The notes under the pieces: model-generated | Told to the model about the DNA's origin: nothing | Seen by the model: the letters and a program-made list of their open reading frames with translations, nothing else | Databases searched by the model: none | In this document: positions 34,004-42,992 of the stretch, piece by piece | Position numbering within the stretch: the first letter of the stretch is position 1 | How the letters are laid out: every line of letters begins with the position of its first letter | Assembly (NCBI GenBank): GCA_910585735.1 | Contig: CAJUEU010000002.1 | Location: 30,507 to 94,506, forward strand | Reading direction: 5' to 3' | Length of the DNA: 64,000 nucleotides | Source of the DNA: an uncultured Oscillospiraceae bacterium | GTDB lineage: Bacteria > Bacillota > Clostridia > Oscillospirales > Oscillospiraceae | Translations under genes and position numbers: made by a program

Positions 34004-35707
34004 TCAGAACTTGAAGCTGTCCTTCAGACTGACCGAACGATTAAATACCAAAGAACCAGGCTTGGAATCCCGGCAGTCCAGACAGAAATAGCCCTGGCGC
34101 ATAAACTGATAGCTGGGCGCGGTCTTTCCGGGCTCTGGAATAGGCGCGGAAGCCAAACCGGCTTCCACTTTGCTCCCGGTGAGGATCTCAAGAGAATTGG
34201 GGTTAAGGCACTCCAAAAAGTTCTTATCACCGGCATCAGGGGATTCGTCAGAAAAAAGATTGTCGTAAAGCCTGATTTCAGCATCCAGCGCAGTGGCGGC
34301 GTCCACCCAATGGAGGGTAGCACCTTTGATCTTCCGCCCGTCAGCCGGATCACCTCCACGACTGTTCGGGTCATACTCAGCGGAAATTTCTGTCACATTG
34401 CCGTTTTCATCGGTTTCATAGCCTACACACCGAATGACATAGGCTCCTTTCAGGCGGCACTCAGGACCGCCGGGATAAAGCCGCTTATACTTTGGGACAG
34501 GCTCTTTGAGAAAATCCTCAGCCTCTACCCACACCTCCCTGGAGAAGGTGATCTCCCGGGTACCATCCTCAGGACGGTTTGGATTATTCTCAACCGTAAA
34601 GGTTTCGACCTTGTCGGCTGGATAGTTGGCGATCACAAGCTTTACCGGGTGAAGGACCGCCATAACACGGGGGGCGGTCAAATTCAGATCTTCTCGAAGA
34701 CAATGCTCCAAAAAGCCATATTCAATCACATTGGTGGATTTTGCGACCCCAATACGGTCGCAGAAGTTGCGGATAGCCATAGGCGTATAGCCCCGGCGGC
34801 GAAGACCGCAGAGCGTAGGCATCCGTGGATCATCCCAACCGGCAACCCGGCCCTCCTCCACCAATTGGCGAAGCTTTCTCTTGCTCATCACCGTATGGTC
34901 AATGCCCATACGGGAAAATTCGATCTGCCGTGGCTTATGATAGGGAATAGAGACATTTTCCACCACCCAGTTATAAAGGGGACGATGGTTTTCAAATTCC
35001 AAAGAACACAGAGAGTGGGTGATCCCCTCCAAGGCGTCTTCAAGGGGATGGGCAAAGTCATACATGGGATAAATACACCATTTATCTCCTTGACGGTGAT
35101 GACGCATATGGTTGATTCGATATATAACGGGGTCACGCATATTAAAGTTTCCGCTGGCCAAGTCGATCTTAGCCCGCAGAGTATACCTTCCGTTGGGAAA
35201 TTCACCGTTTTTCATGCGCTCAAAGAGCTCCAGAGATTCCTCAATGGGCCGATCTCTCCAAGGGGAGCGGGCCGGCGTTCCGATATCGCCCCGGAATTCC
35301 TTGAATTCCTCAGGCGTCAGCTCACATACATAAGCCAGCCCTTTCTGTATCAGTTCTACGGCAAACTCATACATTTTTTCAAAATAGTCCGAGGCATAGT
35401 AGAAGCGGTCCTCCCAGTCAAATCCGAGCCAGTGAATATCTTCCTGGATCGCGTCTACAAACTCTTCGTCCTCCTTCGTCGGATTGGTATCGTCCATACG
35501 AAGATTGCAGATACCACCATATTTTTCAGCGGTACCAAAATCAATGCAAAGCGCCTTACAGTGGCCAATGTGCAGGTACCCGTTGGGCTCAGGCGGAAAG
35601 CGGGTATGGACCTGCATCCCTTCACAGCGGCCCCCCTCAGCAAGGTCTTCATCAATAAAATCATGAATAAAGTTTTGACCCATAACAGGTTTCAGCTCTT
35701 CAGACAT
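34004..35707 (-). CDS. glnS: Glutaminyl-tRNA synthetase
   Basis: GlnRS charges tRNA-Gln directly. The 567-residue class I enzyme has HTRFPPEPNGYLHIGH (HIGH motif near residue 43), LRMDDTNPTKEDEE, YPMYDFAHPLEDALEGITHSLCSLEF, and the VMSKRKL version of KMSKS, followed by the two anticodon-binding beta barrels. THSLCSLEF rather than the glutamyl pattern separates it from GltX. Start: ATG 35707 with AAAGGAG nine bases upstream. Many Firmicutes lack GlnRS and use GatCAB, so its presence is informative. It follows the spx-like gene by 42 bases. Confidence 0.97.
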   Translation of the reverse strand: MSEELKPVMGQNFIHDFIDEDLAEGGRCEGMQVHTRFPPEPNGYLHIGHCKALCIDFGTAEKYGGICNLRMDDTNPTKEDEEFVDAIQEDIHWLGFDWEDRFYYASDYFEKMYEFAVELIQKGLAYVCELTPEEFKEFRGDIGTPARSPWRDRPIEESLELFERMKNGEFPNGRYTLRAKIDLASGNFNMRDPVIYRINHMRHHRQGDKWCIYPMYDFAHPLEDALEGITHSLCSLEFENHRPLYNWVVENVSIPYHKPRQIEFSRMGIDHTVMSKRKLRQLVEEGRVAGWDDPRMPTLCGLRRRGYTPMAIRNFCDRIGVAKSTNVIEYGFLEHCLREDLNLTAPRVMAVLHPVKLVIANYPADKVETFTVENNPNRPEDGTREITFSREVWVEAEDFLKEPVPKYKRLYPGGPECRLKGAYVIRCVGYETDENGNVTEISAEYDPNSRGGDPADGRKIKGATLHWVDAATALDAEIRLYDNLFSDESPDAGDKNFLECLNPNSLEILTGSKVEAGLASAPIPEPGKTAPSYQFMRQGYFCLDCRDSKPGSLVFNRSVSLKDSFKF

Positions 35708-35749
35708 TGGAAACAACTCCTTTGTATTTTGATAAAAATGAATAAAAGC

Positions 35750-36103
35750 TTATTTTTTGAGGGTCTCTGTCCATTGGGCTTCTTGGAAGCCGACCAAGAC
35801 AAAATCGTCCCCGATCAGGAGCGGCCGCTTAACTATCATCCCGTCCGAAGCCAGAAGGGAAAATTGCTCATCCTCGCTCATATCAGGCAGCTTTTCCTTG
35901 AGGGAAAGGGCTTTATATTGAAGGCCGCTTGTATTGAACATGCGGCGAAGAGGAAGGCCGCTTTGACTGCTCCACTGTCGTAGCTCATCCTCGGTTGGAT
36001 TTTGGAGCTTTATGTCGCGCAGCTCGTATGGAATGCCTTGAGCATCCAGCCAAGCCTGCGCCTTTTTACAAGTGGAGCATTTGGGGTAGCACACAAACAG
36101 CAT
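35750..36103 (-). CDS. ArsC/Spx/YffB-family thioredoxin-fold protein
   Basis: The 117-residue protein has the Spx/ArsC-type fold with FVCYPKCSTCKKAQAWL (CxxC at about residues 9-12), RDIKLQNPTEDEL, LPLRRMFNTSG and MIVKRPLLIGDD (the KRP motif). It could be an arsenate reductase-like enzyme or a Spx-like regulator; the sequence fits the small YffB/ArsC group best. Start: ATG 36103 with AAGGAGG; the frame is open to 36133, but that part includes the ribosome site. It heads the operon with glnS and ltaE. Confidence 0.85.
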   Translation of the reverse strand: MLFVCYPKCSTCKKAQAWLDAQGIPYELRDIKLQNPTEDELRQWSSQSGLPLRRMFNTSGLQYKALSLKEKLPDMSEDEQFSLLASDGMIVKRPLLIGDDFVLVGFQEAQWTETLKK

Positions 36104-36131
36104 AAGTTGGCCTCCTTTCTTATAATATTTC

Positions 36132-36160
36132 ATTTTATCACATTTTCTCCGCTACGGCAA
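36132..36160 (-). promoter_or_regulatory. Promoter of the spx-like/glnS/ltaE operon
   Basis: On the minus strand TTGCCG (forward 36155-36160) and TAAAAT (forward 36132-36137) are 17 bases apart, about 30 bases before the first start. Confidence 0.7.
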
Positions 36161-36187
36161 CGAAAATATAAGCTTTTTCAGAATCTC

Positions 36188-36216
36188 TTGACAAAAGCAA
36201 AGCGCCATACTATAAT
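36188..36216 (+). promoter_or_regulatory. Consensus promoter of the tyrS T-box unit
   Basis: A perfect TTGACA (36188-36193) and perfect TATAAT (36211-36216) with 17 bases between them. It lies 28 bases from the divergent spx-like promoter. Confidence 0.95.
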
Positions 36217-36222
36217 GCTATA

Positions 36223-36490
36223 TATCGTGATGAAGAGGACAAGTATCTTTTGTTTTTTGTTGCGCAGAGAGCCCCCGGAATGGTGAAAGGGGGAGAGCAA
36301 AGCAGAAGAGAATACCCCTTGGAGCAGCCGCCTGAAGAGAGCTTGGGAGTAGGGTAGGCCGGGTGCGCCCGTTATTGCGCCGCTGTGTGTACGCACAGCA
36401 TAAGGCTTTCTTTGTGAAAAGATAGCGAACCAGAGGTGGTACCGCGTTTTTGACGCCCTCTGTCCAAGTTGGACAGGGGGCGTTTTGTTT
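36223..36490 (+). promoter_or_regulatory. T-box riboswitch (tyrosyl) upstream of tyrS
   Basis: The leader opens with GATGAAGAGGACAAGTA, the conserved base of T-box stem I. It contains GGTGAAAGGGGGAG of the stem I distal region, a likely specifier UAC (36313-36315, in GAATACC), and the T-box core AGGTGGTACCGCG near 36434-36446, which pairs with the tRNA 3' end. The terminator follows: ACGCCCTCTGTCC (36453-36465) with GGACAGGGGGCGT (about 36471-36483) and TTTTGTTT. Uncharged tRNA-Tyr should favour the antiterminator and allow tyrS transcription. UAC is a Tyr codon, in agreement with the gene that follows. Confidence 0.95.
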
Positions 36491-36525
36491 GCCCCCTGCA
36501 CTAAAAAATGTGAGGAGATACGCAA

Positions 36526-37758
36526 ATGACGATTTATGACGAACTTCAGGCCAGAGGATTGATCGCTCAGGTAACGGATGAGCCAGAGATCAAAGAATTG
36601 ATCAACAATGGAAAAGCAACCTTTTATATTGGCTACGACTGTACTGCCGACAGTCTGACTGCAGGACATTTTGTAACTCTAACACTGATGAAGCGGCTTC
36701 AGATGGCCGGGAATAAGCCCATCGCGCTTATTGGCGGCGGAACGACCATGATCGGCGATCCTTCAGGGCGTACGGATATGCGGAAAATGCTGACCCGGGA
36801 AGACATCGACCATAACGCTCAATGCTTCAAGCGCCAGATGGAAAGCTTCATCGAATTTGGAGAGGGACCCGGTCAGGCCATGATGCTCAACAATGCCGAT
36901 TGGCTTCTGGGTCTCAACTATGTGGAGCTTCTGCGGGATGTGGGACCCTGCTTCTCGGTAAACAATATGCTCCGGGCCGAGTGCTATAAGCAGCGAATGG
37001 AAAAGGGGCTCAGCTTTCTGGAATTCAACTACATGATCATGCAGTCCTATGACTTTTACCACATGTTCCAAACAGTGGGCTGTAACATGCAGTTTGGCGG
37101 GAACGACCAATGGTCCAACATGCTGGGCGGAACTGAGCTGATCCGGAAAAAGCTGGGTAAGGACGCCTATGCCCTGACCATCAATCTTCTTACCGATTCC
37201 CAGGGAAATAAGATGGGAAAAACAGCCGGAAACGCAATTTGGCTGGATCCCCAAAAGACAAGCCCCTACGAGTTTTACCAGTACTGGAGAAATGTAGGGG
37301 ATGCCGATGTGATGAAATGCATCCGCTGGCTCACGTTCCTTCCTTTGGAGCAGATCGATGAGATGGATCGGTGGGACGGTTCCCGCATCAATGAAGCCAA
37401 AGAGATCTTAGCCTATGAGCTGACTGAGATGGTCCACGGGGAAGAAGAGGCCCAAAAGGCCCAAAGTCTGGCCCGGGCACTTTTTGCCGGACACGGTGAT
37501 GTTGATAATATGCCCTCCACCTCTTTGGTGGATGACGATTTCAACGAGGGAATGATCGGACTTTTGGACCTGATGGTAAAGTGTGGTCTGGCCCCCTCCA
37601 AGAAGGAGGCTCGCCGCCTGGTAGAGCAGGGTGGCGTGGAAGTGAATAGCGAAAAAGCGACAGATCCTGCTGTGCGCTTTGAAAAAGCCGATTTTATGGA
37701 TGATGGAATGGTTCTAAAAAAAGGGAAAAAAGTCTTTCATAAAGTGGTGACAGTATGA
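36526..37758 (+). CDS. tyrS: Tyrosyl-tRNA synthetase
   Basis: TyrRS charges tRNA-Tyr. The 410-residue class I enzyme shows YIGYDCTADSLTAGHF (the HIGH-equivalent), GDPSGRTDMRK, MQFGGNDQWSN, GNKMGKTAGNAIW (KMSKS-equivalent) and a C-terminal S4 RNA-binding domain from about residue 345 with EARRLVEQGGVEVN. TGAGGAG precedes the ATG. It is under the T-box above, and the AI-2E transporter gene follows with only 40 bases between, so both may respond to tyrosine supply. Confidence 0.98.
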   Translation: MTIYDELQARGLIAQVTDEPEIKELINNGKATFYIGYDCTADSLTAGHFVTLTLMKRLQMAGNKPIALIGGGTTMIGDPSGRTDMRKMLTREDIDHNAQCFKRQMESFIEFGEGPGQAMMLNNADWLLGLNYVELLRDVGPCFSVNNMLRAECYKQRMEKGLSFLEFNYMIMQSYDFYHMFQTVGCNMQFGGNDQWSNMLGGTELIRKKLGKDAYALTINLLTDSQGNKMGKTAGNAIWLDPQKTSPYEFYQYWRNVGDADVMKCIRWLTFLPLEQIDEMDRWDGSRINEAKEILAYELTEMVHGEEEAQKAQSLARALFAGHGDVDNMPSTSLVDDDFNEGMIGLLDLMVKCGLAPSKKEARRLVEQGGVEVNSEKATDPAVRFEKADFMDDGMVLKKGKKVFHKVVTV

Positions 37759-37798
37759 TTTCGTTATGATATGATAGCAGAAAGGAGGGGATCAGGCT

Positions 37799-39028
37799 TT
37801 GTCATATCGAGGAAAACGAAAGTGGTACCAGTTGGATAGCCGTGCCGGTTCTAATTTGATCGTAGTATGCGTAGGTATTCTTTTATACCAAGGATTGACC
37901 CATTTCACTCAGGTTCGGGAGGCAGTCCAAGGATTTTTTAACGTACTTGCTCCATTCATCCTTGGATTTGTAATTGCCTATTTGCTTAACACCCCTGTGG
38001 ATTTTTTTGAGCGAAAATTATACGCAAAGTATAAGGCCAAGCGGACCATTTCCATTATAACTGTCTACCTGCTTGCCGTAACGATCATTGCGATCCTTTT
38101 GCAGTTGATTTTGCCCCAGGTCACCGACAGCGTCCGGCAGTTACTAAATAATTTGACGTTATACCTGAACAATCTGAGCCAGATGGCCCAGGACCTGATC
38201 CAGCGTTTTCACTTGGAAGGGGAGGGACTGACCAATCTGGTGGACAGCTATAATGAACTGATTCAAGACTTTTCCTCCGCGGACATCGTTAAGCGGGTCA
38301 CCGAGTTTCTGACCACCTCAGCGCCAGAGCTGTGGAATATTGGAATGTCTGTGGGGAATGGCGTGGTCAATGGTGTGGTGACTACCTTGACTGCCATCAT
38401 TGCTTCCATCTACATGCTCTCTGGAAAGCCCCAGCTGCTCCGGCGGATCAAAAAGCTGATTTATGCCATCTTTCCCGCAAAAGGCGTTGATCGGATCCTA
38501 TCGGTAAGCGGAAAAGCCAATCAGATATTTGTTCGGTTTATCAATGGAAAATTGTTGGATTCAGCCATTATTGGCGTTCTTTGCTTTGCGGTCACCTCAA
38601 TTTTCCGCATCCCATACGCCATCCTGATCAGTGTGATCGTTGGTGTTACCAATGTGATCCCGTTTTTTGGCCCCATCATTGGCGCGGTACCTTGTATCAT
38701 GATTCTGATTATGGTCGATCCCTGGGCCGCTCTTCGTTTTGGGGTGTTGGTAGTGATCCTCCAGCAGTTTGACGGAAATATTTTGGGGCCCAAGATTTTG
38801 GGAGACAGCACCGGCCTTTCGGCTCTGTGGGTCCTTGTTTCGATCATCGTTGGTGGTGGATTGTTTGGGTTCCCGGGAATGCTGCTGGGCGTCCCGACCT
38901 TCGCTGTGATATATTCTCTCGTTCGAGAGTGGACAGATGCCAGGCTGTCATTGATCGGAATTGATGAAGAGGGACGGCCTTTGGATGAAGACGGCATTCT
39001 AACAGGCGCAGGAGAGCGAGACGTATAA
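37799..39028 (+). CDS. AI-2E family transporter (PerM/YdiK-type membrane protein)
   Basis: The 409-residue protein has about eight membrane helices in the AI-2E exporter family pattern: two helices, a long amphipathic middle (residues about 100-165), then the diagnostic cluster with NVIPFFGPIIGAVPC, QQFDGNILGPKILG and GGGLFGFPGMLLGVP. Family members export various small solutes or ions; autoinducer-2 transport should not be assumed. It starts with TTG 37799, with AAAGGAGGGG 8 bases upstream. It shares the tyrS transcript and ends before a strong terminator. Confidence 0.9.
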   Translation: MSYRGKRKWYQLDSRAGSNLIVVCVGILLYQGLTHFTQVREAVQGFFNVLAPFILGFVIAYLLNTPVDFFERKLYAKYKAKRTISIITVYLLAVTIIAILLQLILPQVTDSVRQLLNNLTLYLNNLSQMAQDLIQRFHLEGEGLTNLVDSYNELIQDFSSADIVKRVTEFLTTSAPELWNIGMSVGNGVVNGVVTTLTAIIASIYMLSGKPQLLRRIKKLIYAIFPAKGVDRILSVSGKANQIFVRFINGKLLDSAIIGVLCFAVTSIFRIPYAILISVIVGVTNVIPFFGPIIGAVPCIMILIMVDPWAALRFGVLVVILQQFDGNILGPKILGDSTGLSALWVLVSIIVGGGLFGFPGMLLGVPTFAVIYSLVREWTDARLSLIGIDEEGRPLDEDGILTGAGERDV

Positions 39029-39033
39029 GAAAT

Positions 39034-39073
39034 AAAGAATGAGCCGGCAGCAAAGGCTGCCGGCTCATTCTTT
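39034..39073. terminator. Bidirectional terminator between the AI-2E transporter and dapA
   Basis: A perfect 17-base inverted repeat (AAAGAATGAGCCGGCAG at 39034-39050, mirror at 39057-39073) with loop CAAAGG lies between convergent genes. Confidence 0.95.
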
Positions 39074-39083
39074 GAGTAGCTCC

Positions 39084-39971
39084 TTAAAGGATCCCGGTAC
39101 GTGTTAACGTATTTTTCAGCAATTCCAACTGCTCCGGCGACATTTCGCAGAGAGGGAGCCGCACATGTCCAGCCTTCTTGTTCAGGAGGTTTAGCGCGGC
39201 CTTGATCGGAATTGGATTCACATCGGAAAAGAGTACGTCCATCAAATCCGTATATTCCAGTTGGATCTTGGATGCGGAGGAAAAATCGTTTTCCAGGCAA
39301 AGCTTACACATCCTTGCGATGACCCGGGGAACAAGGTTGCCTGCCACAGAAATAACCCCTTTGGCCCCAAGACTCATCATGGGAACAATATGGTCGTCAT
39401 TGCCAGACCAGATGTAGAACTGGTCTCCGCACAGATGTCTGGTGTGGGCGATCAAAGAGAAATTTCCACTGGCCTCTTTCACCCCGTTTATCTTGGGATT
39501 GGTCGCCAAAAGCTGATAGGTTTGAGCTGTAAAGCTCATCCCTGTGCGGGACGGAACATTATAGAGAATCATGGGCAGTTCAACCCGGTCAGAAATAAAA
39601 TCATAGTGCTTGATAAGACCGGCCTGGGACGTTTTGTTGTAGTATGGCGTTACAATAAGAAGGGCGTCAGCGCCGGCATCCTGGGCCTGCTGGGAAAGAT
39701 AGACCGCACGGGAGGTATCATTGCTTCCAGATCCCGCGATCACCTTGACCCGTCCATGAACTGTTTTAACACAGCACTTAATCATATTTGTATATTCCCG
39801 AACAGACAATGTTGGGGTTTCCCCAGTGGTCCCACAGACACAAAGCGCGTCAATTCCGTTTTCGATCTGTGTTTCGATCAGTTGCTCAAAGGCGTGATAA
39901 TCAACTTCGCCATTTTCTCCAAATGGTGTGATCAGTGCGGTACAGGCCCCGGAAAAGACAGGTTCCCGCAT
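39084..39971 (-). CDS. dapA: 4-hydroxy-tetrahydrodipicolinate synthase
   Basis: DapA condenses pyruvate with aspartate semialdehyde, the first step of the lysine/diaminopimelate branch and a source of dipicolinate for spores. The 295-residue protein has TALITPF at the start, CGTTGETPTLS, VTPYYNKTSQAGL and YNVPSRTGM; the Schiff-base Lys lies in INGVKEASGN. Start: ATG 39971 with AAGGAG 8 bases upstream. asd lies 22 bases upstream in the same operon and makes its substrate. Confidence 0.97.
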   Translation of the reverse strand: MREPVFSGACTALITPFGENGEVDYHAFEQLIETQIENGIDALCVCGTTGETPTLSVREYTNMIKCCVKTVHGRVKVIAGSGSNDTSRAVYLSQQAQDAGADALLIVTPYYNKTSQAGLIKHYDFISDRVELPMILYNVPSRTGMSFTAQTYQLLATNPKINGVKEASGNFSLIAHTRHLCGDQFYIWSGNDDHIVPMMSLGAKGVISVAGNLVPRVIARMCKLCLENDFSSASKIQLEYTDLMDVLFSDVNPIPIKAALNLLNKKAGHVRLPLCEMSPEQLELLKNTLTRTGIL

Positions 39972-39993
39972 ACAATTCACTCCTTATCCAAAT

Positions 39994-41079
39994 TTATTTT
40001 ACCTCAATGTACCCCCTTGCGCAAAGCAGTTCCGCCAACAAAACCGCACCGCCGGCCGCCCCTCGCAAAGTGTTGTGAGAGAGGCAAACAAATTTATAAT
40101 CATACTGCGTATCCGGGCGAAGTCTGCCGATGGAAACCGCCATACCGCCTTCCAGGTTTCGGTCGAGCTTTGCCTGGGGTCTGTCGGGCTCCTCAAAATA
40201 GTGAAACACCTGCTTGGGGGCACTCGGAAGACTAAGCTCCTGGGGAACGCCCTTAAAGTCAGCCCAAATTTTCTTGATTTCTTCTATAGACGGCTTCTGA
40301 TCAAAAGACACAAAAACCGCGGCGGTATGCCCATTGGTCACAGGCACCCGCAAGCATTGGGCCGTAATGGAAGGAGCCGCTGCATTGACGATAACCCCAT
40401 TTTCCACGCGGCCCCAAACCTTCAAAGGCTCTTGCTCGCTTTTTTCCTCTTCGCCTGAGATGTAGGGGATCAAGTTGTCGATCATCTCAGGCCATGTTTC
40501 AAAGTTTTTGCCGGCGCCCGAAATGGCTTGATAGGTGCAGGCAAGGATCCTCTTCATGCCAAACTTCCGAAGCGGGGAGAGGGCAGGAGCGTAGCTCTGA
40601 ATGGAACAGTTGGACTTTACCGCAATGAACCCACGCTTTGTCCCCAAACGCTGCCGCTGGAAGGGGATCACCGAAAGATGCTCAGGATTGATTTCAGGAA
40701 TCACCATGGGAACATCGGGAGTCCAACGGTGCGCGGAGTTATTGGAGACCACAGGACACTCCAGCTTGGCATATCGTTCCTCCAAAGCCTTGATCTCCTC
40801 TTTTTTCATATCTACCGCGGAAAAGACAAAATCCACCAAAGAGGCAATTTTTTCCGCATCCGCCTGCGCGTCCATAACCACCATATCGCGCACTGTTTCC
40901 GGCATGGACTCATCCAACTTCCAACGTCCCGCTACAGCCTCGCCATAGGTTTTTCCGGCACTGTGACCGCTGGCGGCCAGTGCCGACAACTCAAACCAAG
41001 GGTGCGCGCATATCAGCGTAATAAAACGCTGCCCAACCATCCCCGTGGCGCCAATGACTCCAACCTTATATTTTTTCAT
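39994..41079 (-). CDS. asd: Aspartate-semialdehyde dehydrogenase
   Basis: Asd reduces aspartyl phosphate to the semialdehyde used for lysine, threonine and methionine. The 361-residue protein begins with VGVIGATGMVGQRF, has the catalytic Cys in VKSNCSIQSYAPAL, and the QAISGAGKNF stretch. It belongs to the longer fungal/archaeal-type clade, not the short Gram-negative form. Start: ATG 41079 with GGAGGG; the frame is open further to 41166 but lacks a ribosome site there and overlaps promoter sequence. It is co-transcribed with dapA. Confidence 0.96.
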   Translation of the reverse strand: MKKYKVGVIGATGMVGQRFITLICAHPWFELSALAASGHSAGKTYGEAVAGRWKLDESMPETVRDMVVMDAQADAEKIASLVDFVFSAVDMKKEEIKALEERYAKLECPVVSNNSAHRWTPDVPMVIPEINPEHLSVIPFQRQRLGTKRGFIAVKSNCSIQSYAPALSPLRKFGMKRILACTYQAISGAGKNFETWPEMIDNLIPYISGEEEKSEQEPLKVWGRVENGVIVNAAAPSITAQCLRVPVTNGHTAAVFVSFDQKPSIEEIKKIWADFKGVPQELSLPSAPKQVFHYFEEPDRPQAKLDRNLEGGMAVSIGRLRPDTQYDYKFVCLSHNTLRGAAGGAVLLAELLCARGYIEVK

Positions 41080-41125
41080 AAACGCATCCCTCCAACTCAA
41101 AAATGTATATGCAGAAAAGAAGAGC

Positions 41126-41154
41126 TTTACCATCGACTGTTTTTGTATTATAAT
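41126..41154 (+). promoter_or_regulatory. Promoter of the SpoIID-like gene, overlapping the asd leader
   Basis: TTTACC (41126-41131) and a perfect TATAAT (41149-41154) are 17 bases apart. The transcript would begin near 41161 and pass GGAGAC/GTCTC hairpin sequence followed by a T-rich run at about 41173-41210. Confidence 0.65.
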
Positions 41155-41212
41155 GTCGATGAACAACTTTTGCCGGAGACAGAGTCCAAGTCTCGGGTTC
41201 TCTTCTTTTTTG

Positions 41213-41242
41213 ATACTACCATAACCTATTCCTTCATGTCAA
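41213..41242 (-). promoter_or_regulatory. Possible promoter of asd-dapA
   Basis: On the minus strand TTGACA (forward 41237-41242) and TAGTAT (forward 41213-41218) are 18 bases apart, giving a leader of about 125 bases. No lysine riboswitch pattern was seen in it. Confidence 0.45.
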
Positions 41243-41264
41243 TCAAGAGATAAAGGAGCTACAT

Positions 41265-42977
41265 ATGAAAAGGAAATTGTTTTCACTGATGTGTGCCGCA
41301 TCTATGGCCCTGTCTGTATTTCCGTCTGCTGTCGCAGAAGAAGAGTCTCCACTGCTTCCGGGCGCAAACGTGGCTGCTGAGCAGGAAACATCCCTGCAGG
41401 AGGATGCTACAGTGATCGTGGGGCTCTATTATGGAAGCAACACCTTGGATGCCGTTAACCTTCAAAATGCCAGCGGATGCGGAAATGGATACCAATTTGG
41501 ATATTTGGACGACAGCAGGACCTTCCATTCTCTGGGCTATACCGAAGAAATAGACATTTCGGTTGTAAAAGGGGAAAATGTCTGGTATGGTACACATGAT
41601 AGCTATGTCTGCTATTTTGACCACATTACTTCTGATATTTTGGTAGGAAGCTGGCACGTCCTTTTGCCTATTGAAGTAGCTTCCTGGGAAGACGCATTTG
41701 AAAAGACATTGGAAACAGGCGGTTTTCCAGCTTGGATCGACGGAAATTGGCAGTTGCGGTACGGTTCTTATGCCACTCAGGAGGAAGCGCAGACAGCCGC
41801 TGAAACTTTAGGGGGGACTACGGTCAGTGCCGGTTCTTATGGCATATCCGTCGTAAGGCGGGGAACCTCTCAGATCCTGTTCCAATTTGATGGTGGGGCT
41901 GACCTTCCGCTGATCGTTAAACCGGGGTTGGACGACAGCATCAAAGCTGTTACTTGGATGAAGAATAGCCGCTATTTTGGCGCCTTTCAATATAGCCGGT
42001 TGAACGGAGGGGACCTGACCGTCTCCAGCGTTCTTTCTCTAGACGATTACGCCAATTGTGTCATTTCCCGTGAAATGAGCTCCAGTTGGCCCCTTGAGGC
42101 ATTAAAGGCTCAGGCTGTATGTGCCCGGAATTACTATGAGCAAAAGGTTGCCGACCATCAGCATCGTTCCCAGGGCTTTGATATTTGTGACACTATCCAC
42201 TGCCAGGTCTATTTTGGTATGGGCTCTACAAATGAGCGTACGGCACAGGCCGCGGAAGAAACCTCAAAGCTCCGTATCTGGTATCAGGGAAGTCGTGCTG
42301 ACATCTTTTATTTTGCTTCCGACGGAGGCGCTACCGAAGCCTCCCAAAATGTGTGGGTAAAAGAATACCCGTACCTTTGCGGCGTGATAGACCCTTACGA
42401 GGCCACCGTGGCGGATAAGATCTCCAAATACAATTGGACTGTAACCTACACCGCCGATGAGCTCACCGAATTACTTCATGAAAAGGGATATGGTATTGGC
42501 GCCAAAGTAATAGACTTTCAGGTATCGGAACGCACCCCAAACGGAAATGTAAAGCGAATCACATTTACCCTTGATAATGGCAAAACCCATTCCTTTGCCA
42601 AGGACAGTGCCCGCATCTTTTTGGGACTTCGTTCAATTCGCTACTCTGTCAGCCGTTCTGGAGCCACGATTGGAGGATGCTATTATGTGGACCAGGACGA
42701 CTGCTTGCAATCTGTAGATGGACTATATGCCATTGGCGGAAATGAAACCCTAAATCAGGTTAGCGGAGCACCCTATGTGATCACAGGCAGTGGGATCGAA
42801 GCGCTGCCTGCCCCATATGGCGGAACGCCTACAGACGAACTGGTCTTTACCGTACAGGGTTCTGGCAATGGTCATAATGTGGGCATGAGCCAATGGGGCG
42901 CCTACGCCATGGCACTGCAGGGCTTCACATTTGAGGATATCCTAAAATTTTACTTTCCAGGTGTTGAAATTTATTGA
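41265..42977 (+). CDS. SpoIID/LytB-domain exported protein with SPOR-like region
   Basis: The 570-residue protein has a signal peptide (about residues 1-24), an N-terminal beta-rich domain, a SPOR-like stretch near residues 150-190 (WQLRYGSYATQEEAQTAAE), and a C-terminal SpoIID domain. There SREMSSSWPLEALKAQAVCARNYY carries the Glu that SpoIID uses as lytic transglycosylase, and GNGHNVGMSQWGAYAMA ends the domain. SpoIID strips glycan strands during engulfment; this longer relative with SPOR could act at septal denuded peptidoglycan (inference). AAAGGAG precedes the ATG. queA follows after 15 bases. Confidence 0.88.
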   Translation: MKRKLFSLMCAASMALSVFPSAVAEEESPLLPGANVAAEQETSLQEDATVIVGLYYGSNTLDAVNLQNASGCGNGYQFGYLDDSRTFHSLGYTEEIDISVVKGENVWYGTHDSYVCYFDHITSDILVGSWHVLLPIEVASWEDAFEKTLETGGFPAWIDGNWQLRYGSYATQEEAQTAAETLGGTTVSAGSYGISVVRRGTSQILFQFDGGADLPLIVKPGLDDSIKAVTWMKNSRYFGAFQYSRLNGGDLTVSSVLSLDDYANCVISREMSSSWPLEALKAQAVCARNYYEQKVADHQHRSQGFDICDTIHCQVYFGMGSTNERTAQAAEETSKLRIWYQGSRADIFYFASDGGATEASQNVWVKEYPYLCGVIDPYEATVADKISKYNWTVTYTADELTELLHEKGYGIGAKVIDFQVSERTPNGNVKRITFTLDNGKTHSFAKDSARIFLGLRSIRYSVSRSGATIGGCYYVDQDDCLQSVDGLYAIGGNETLNQVSGAPYVITGSGIEALPAPYGGTPTDELVFTVQGSGNGHNVGMSQWGAYAMALQGFTFEDILKFYFPGVEIY

Positions 42978-42992
42978 GAAGGCTGGCGCAAA

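Noticed and set aside
34310..35983. Long plus-strand open frame (557 codons) opposite glnS
   Set aside because: It lies entirely antisense to the clearly conserved glnS and the spx-like gene, has no ribosome site and no recognisable domain; it is a by-product of codon use in glnS.
41080..41264. Lysine riboswitch upstream of asd-dapA
   Set aside because: The leader is too short and lacks the conserved lysine aptamer sequences.
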